This document shows positions 31,154 to 33,270 of a stretch of DNA of 33,270 nucleotides, one piece after another (position 1 is the first letter of the stretch; each line of letters starts with the position of its first letter). The DNA is from Alphaproteobacteria bacterium. Lineage in GTDB: Bacteria; Pseudomonadota; Alphaproteobacteria; SHVP01. A program made the translations under genes and the position numbers. The stretch is from positions 1 through 33,270 of the forward strand of contig CANJEJ010000013.1 in the NCBI GenBank assembly GCA_947473325.1, written 5' to 3'. The notes under the pieces are model-generated. The model saw nothing but the letters and a program-made list of their open reading frames with translations, ran no database searches and had not been told where the DNA came from.

Positions 31154-32479
31154 ATGGATGTCGTCGGTCCGTATCTTCTTGTGCCGTTGTTCATCTTCCT
31201 GACCATCGGCGTGCCCATCAGCTTCTCGATGGGCCTGTCGGCCGCGCTGTTCCTGCTGCTGATCAACGTGCCCGGCATCGACCTGGTGGCCCGGCCCATC
31301 CCGGTCAACCTCTTCGTCAACACGATGTTCGACGCGGTCGGCCAGTTCGCGATGCTGGCGCTGCCGATGTTCATCCTGTCGGGCGAGATCATGCACCGCT
31401 GCAACATCGTGGATGACCTGATCACGCTCGCGCGCACGACGATGGGCTGGATTCGCGGCGGCCTTGCCCATGTCACGATCTTCGCCTGCGCCATGTTCGC
31501 CTTCATCTCGGGTTCCGCGCTCGCCACCGCGGCCGCCATCGGCCCGCAGATGATCCCGGCGATGATCAAGGAAAAGTATCCAAACGACTTTGCCGGCGCC
31601 TTGCTGTCGGCCGCGGCGCTGCTCGGCCCGATCATCCCGCCGTCCACCTTCATGATCATCCTCGGCGGCAACCTTGGCATTTCCATCGGCGGCCTGTTCG
31701 CCTCCGGCATCATCCCCGGCTTCATGATCGCCTTCGGCCTGATGGCAGTGGCCTTCTATTTCAGCAAGAAGCACAACTATGGCGAAACCCACCCTTTCGA
31801 GGGCGTGGGCGCGATCAGCCGGTCGATCTGGCGGGCGGGGCCTGCCCTGTCGGCGCCGCTGTTCCTGGTGCTCGGCATCGTCGGCGGTGTGTTCACGCCG
31901 ACCGAGGCCGGCGCCATTACGGTGTTCTATTCGATGGCCCTCGGCGCGTTCTATTACCGGTCGCTGACCTGGGACAAGCTGATCAGCTCGCTGTACCAGA
32001 CGGCCAAGGTGACGGCCCAGGTGATGTTCATCGTCGCCTGCGCACTCGCCTTCAGCCGCATCCTGTCCTACTTCCAGATACCGTTGCTGATGCGGAACTG
32101 GATGCTGGGTCTGACCGACAGCCCGTTCATCCTGGGCCTTATCATCATCGGCGTGCTGCTGTTCATGGGCACCTTCATGGACGAGCTGTCGAACCTGATC
32201 ATCCTGGGTCCGCTGCTGATGCCGATTTGCATCTCGCCCAGCGGCATGGGCATGGAACCCATCCAGTATGGCCTGTTCATGGTGGTCGGTATCCTGCTCG
32301 GCATGCTGACGCCGCCCCTTGGCCTGCTCCTTAACGTCTCCTCGGCCATAGCCAAGGCCTCGATGGAACGGCTATCGGTCGTCGTGTTGCCCTTCCTCGC
32401 CGTCGAGGTCGCGGTGCTGTTCCTGATCGCCTATGTGAAGCCGGTGTCGATGTTCCTGCCCCGGCTGCTGGGTTACTGA
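31154..32479 (+). CDS. dctM: TRAP transporter large permease subunit (DctM)
   Basis: A 441-residue membrane protein with about 12 hydrophobic segments. Hallmarks are FLTIGVPISFSMGLSAALFLLL near the N-terminus, LPMFILSGEIMHR, FISGSALATAAAIGPQMIPAMIKEKYPNDFAGALLSAAALLGPIIPPS, and the C-terminal LGMLTPPLGLLLNVSSAIA, the gate and sodium/substrate region of the family. The ATG at 31154 has GAGG upstream. The subunit pairs with DctQ. A perfect 9-bp hairpin ends the unit. The transported acid is unknown; the racemase-like and flavoprotein genes upstream suggest a related metabolite. Confidence 0.95.
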   Translation: MDVVGPYLLVPLFIFLTIGVPISFSMGLSAALFLLLINVPGIDLVARPIPVNLFVNTMFDAVGQFAMLALPMFILSGEIMHRCNIVDDLITLARTTMGWIRGGLAHVTIFACAMFAFISGSALATAAAIGPQMIPAMIKEKYPNDFAGALLSAAALLGPIIPPSTFMIILGGNLGISIGGLFASGIIPGFMIAFGLMAVAFYFSKKHNYGETHPFEGVGAISRSIWRAGPALSAPLFLVLGIVGGVFTPTEAGAITVFYSMALGAFYYRSLTWDKLISSLYQTAKVTAQVMFIVACALAFSRILSYFQIPLLMRNWMLGLTDSPFILGLIIIGVLLFMGTFMDELSNLIILGPLLMPICISPSGMGMEPIQYGLFMVVGILLGMLTPPLGLLLNVSSAIAKASMERLSVVVLPFLAVEVAVLFLIAYVKPVSMFLPRLLGY

Positions 32480-32492
32480 TTGCGCGGCACGG

Positions 32493-32515
32493 GCTGACCG
32501 GTTTTGCCGGTCAGC
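32493..32515. terminator. Hairpin between dctM and the convergent SDR gene
   Basis: GCTGACCGG and CCGGTCAGC form a perfect 9-bp stem with a TTTTG loop, 13 bp after the dctM stop and 25 bp before the SDR stop. No T-tract follows in either direction, so it may be a Rho-assisted or bidirectional pause. Confidence 0.5.
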
Positions 32516-32540
32516 AATACGTGCCCAGCCAATCCATCTC

Positions 32541-33270
32541 TCACGTCGCGGCGATGCCGCCGTCGATGTGCAGGCCCGCGCCGGTGATGTAGGACGCCTC
32601 GTCGCTGGCGAGGAACAGGATCGGCGCCGCCACTTCCGCAGCCTTGCCCATCCGGGCCATCGGCACATGGGCGACCGGGTTGCCGGCCGCGCCCGCGAGC
32701 GGAATGAGCTTGCCGCCGGGAAACAGCATCGGCGTTTCGATCGGGCCCGGCAGCACCGCGTTGCAGCGGATGCGCCAGCCCCGGTCGCCCGCCTGGCGCG
32801 CCACCGATTTCGTGTGCTGGAAGACTGACGCCTTGGACACGCCATAGGCGGCGCGCAGGGTCCAGCCCTTCTTCGCCGCGATCGAGGAAATGTTGACGAT
32901 GGCGCCGCCCCGCGCCCGCATCGCCTGCAGCGCGAAACGGCAGCCAAGCATGACGCCTTCGGCGTTGATGCCGTTGACGAAGGCCCAGATGGCGTCGTCC
33001 ATGTCATGCACCTGCTGCGGCGGCGTGCCGTCGGCGAGCACCCCGTTGACGCCCGCCGCGTTGACCAGCACGTCGAGCCGGCCATAGCGGCCGAGCGCCG
33101 TCTGCACCACGTGCCGCCAGTCGAGTGCGTCGCGCACGTCGTGGCGCAGGAACAGGCCCCGCCCGGCCCGCGCGGGGGCCCAGCTGGCGGCGTGGCGGTC
33201 ATTGCGGTCGGTGCCGATGACAAAGGCGCCTTCGGCCACAAGCAGTTCCGCCGTCGCAAGGCCGATGCCC
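32541..33270 (-). CDS. Short-chain dehydrogenase/reductase (partial, N-terminus off the window)
   Basis: About 243 residues are visible; the gene continues past the right edge, because the frame reads GIGLATAELLVAEGAFVIGTDRN, the end of a TGxxxGIG cofactor motif. The remainder has LDVLVNAAGVNGVLADG (NNAG-type), the catalytic Ser in IVNISSIAAKKG, YGVSK (the usual YxxxK) and the C-terminal LASDEASYITGAGLHIDGGIA. Unlike the SDR at 22046-22843 it keeps the full active site. It likely oxidises or reduces a hydroxyl/keto group with NAD(P). It converges with dctM. Confidence 0.93.
   Translation of the reverse strand, partial: GIGLATAELLVAEGAFVIGTDRNDRHAASWAPARAGRGLFLRHDVRDALDWRHVVQTALGRYGRLDVLVNAAGVNGVLADGTPPQQVHDMDDAIWAFVNGINAEGVMLGCRFALQAMRARGGAIVNISSIAAKKGWTLRAAYGVSKASVFQHTKSVARQAGDRGWRIRCNAVLPGPIETPMLFPGGKLIPLAGAAGNPVAHVPMARMGKAAEVAAPILFLASDEASYITGAGLHIDGGIAAT

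Noticed and set aside
30475-31725. Open frame of 416 codons opposite dctQ and dctM
   Set aside because: Shadow of two recognised TRAP genes; no domain of its own.
1-33270. tRNA, rRNA, insertion sequences, phage genes, CRISPR arrays
   Set aside because: Looked for by eye on both strands; no cloverleaf, transposase or integrase motifs, or regular short repeats were seen. A covariance-model search would be needed to exclude small RNAs.

Overview
The window is uniformly GC-rich, densely packed bacterial chromosome with short intergenic gaps, many ATGA/GTGA start-stop overlaps and purine-rich ribosome sites. Its gene content (VOC-fold proteins, Tat-exported dienelactone-hydrolase-like proteins, TRAP and peptide-ABC transport, NIPSNAP, GFA, TauD, atypical SDRs) fits an environmental alphaproteobacterium with broad catabolic capacity, perhaps of Rhodospirillales or Hyphomicrobiales type. 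That placement is inference; no rRNA, tRNA, IS element or CRISPR array was seen.

Layout. (1) 1-7265 is a divergent, uncharacterised catabolic-type cluster. On the minus strand it runs class II aldolase, Tat-type dienelactone hydrolase, a terminator-like hairpin, a second dienelactone-hydrolase-like protein that has lost its active-site residues, a SAM methyltransferase, a double-VOC protein, and an oligopeptide-type ABC substrate-binding protein cut by the left edge. Two more paralogous double-VOC proteins run on the plus strand. (2) 7275-9291 holds an NAD(P)-dependent epimerase-type protein divergent from a LysR regulator. (3) 9294-14467 holds leuD and leuC (leucine synthesis), an AceE/MdeB-like thiamine-diphosphate E1 protein and a divergent Lrp/AsnC regulator. 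(4) 14591-17218 holds a TfoX-N protein, a GFA zinc protein divergent from an HxlR regulator with two palindromic operators between them, and a chromate transporter. An inverted pair of interspersed-repeat-like palindromes follows. (5) 17418-23748 is a mixed region: a DUF3147/DMT-exporter/acetyltransferase operon, an amidase, NIPSNAP, a glutathione transferase, a small acetyltransferase, an SDR without the usual YxxxK, and a TauD-type dioxygenase. (6) 24087-26909 is a large soluble hybrid histidine kinase with an internal near-identical PAS duplication, bounded by two related terminator-like sequences. (7) 27023-33270 is a second catabolic-type block: a fumarate-reductase/ketosteroid-dehydrogenase-like flavoprotein, two tandem Asp/Glu-racemase-fold proteins lacking both catalytic cysteines, a 15-codon upstream ORF, TRAP transporter DctQM without DctP, and an SDR cut by the right edge.

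How the genes may work together. The outer blocks each pair a transporter with small-molecule enzymes of the aldolase, hydrolase, VOC, racemase, flavoprotein and SDR types, as expected for uptake and breakdown of organic acids or plant- or soil-derived compounds. Substrates cannot be read from sequence. The most unusual content is the proteins that keep a catabolic fold but have changed catalytic residues (second dienelactone hydrolase, both racemase-like proteins, one SDR), the recent PAS duplication, and an RNA element that can hide the ribosome site of the substrate-binding-protein gene.
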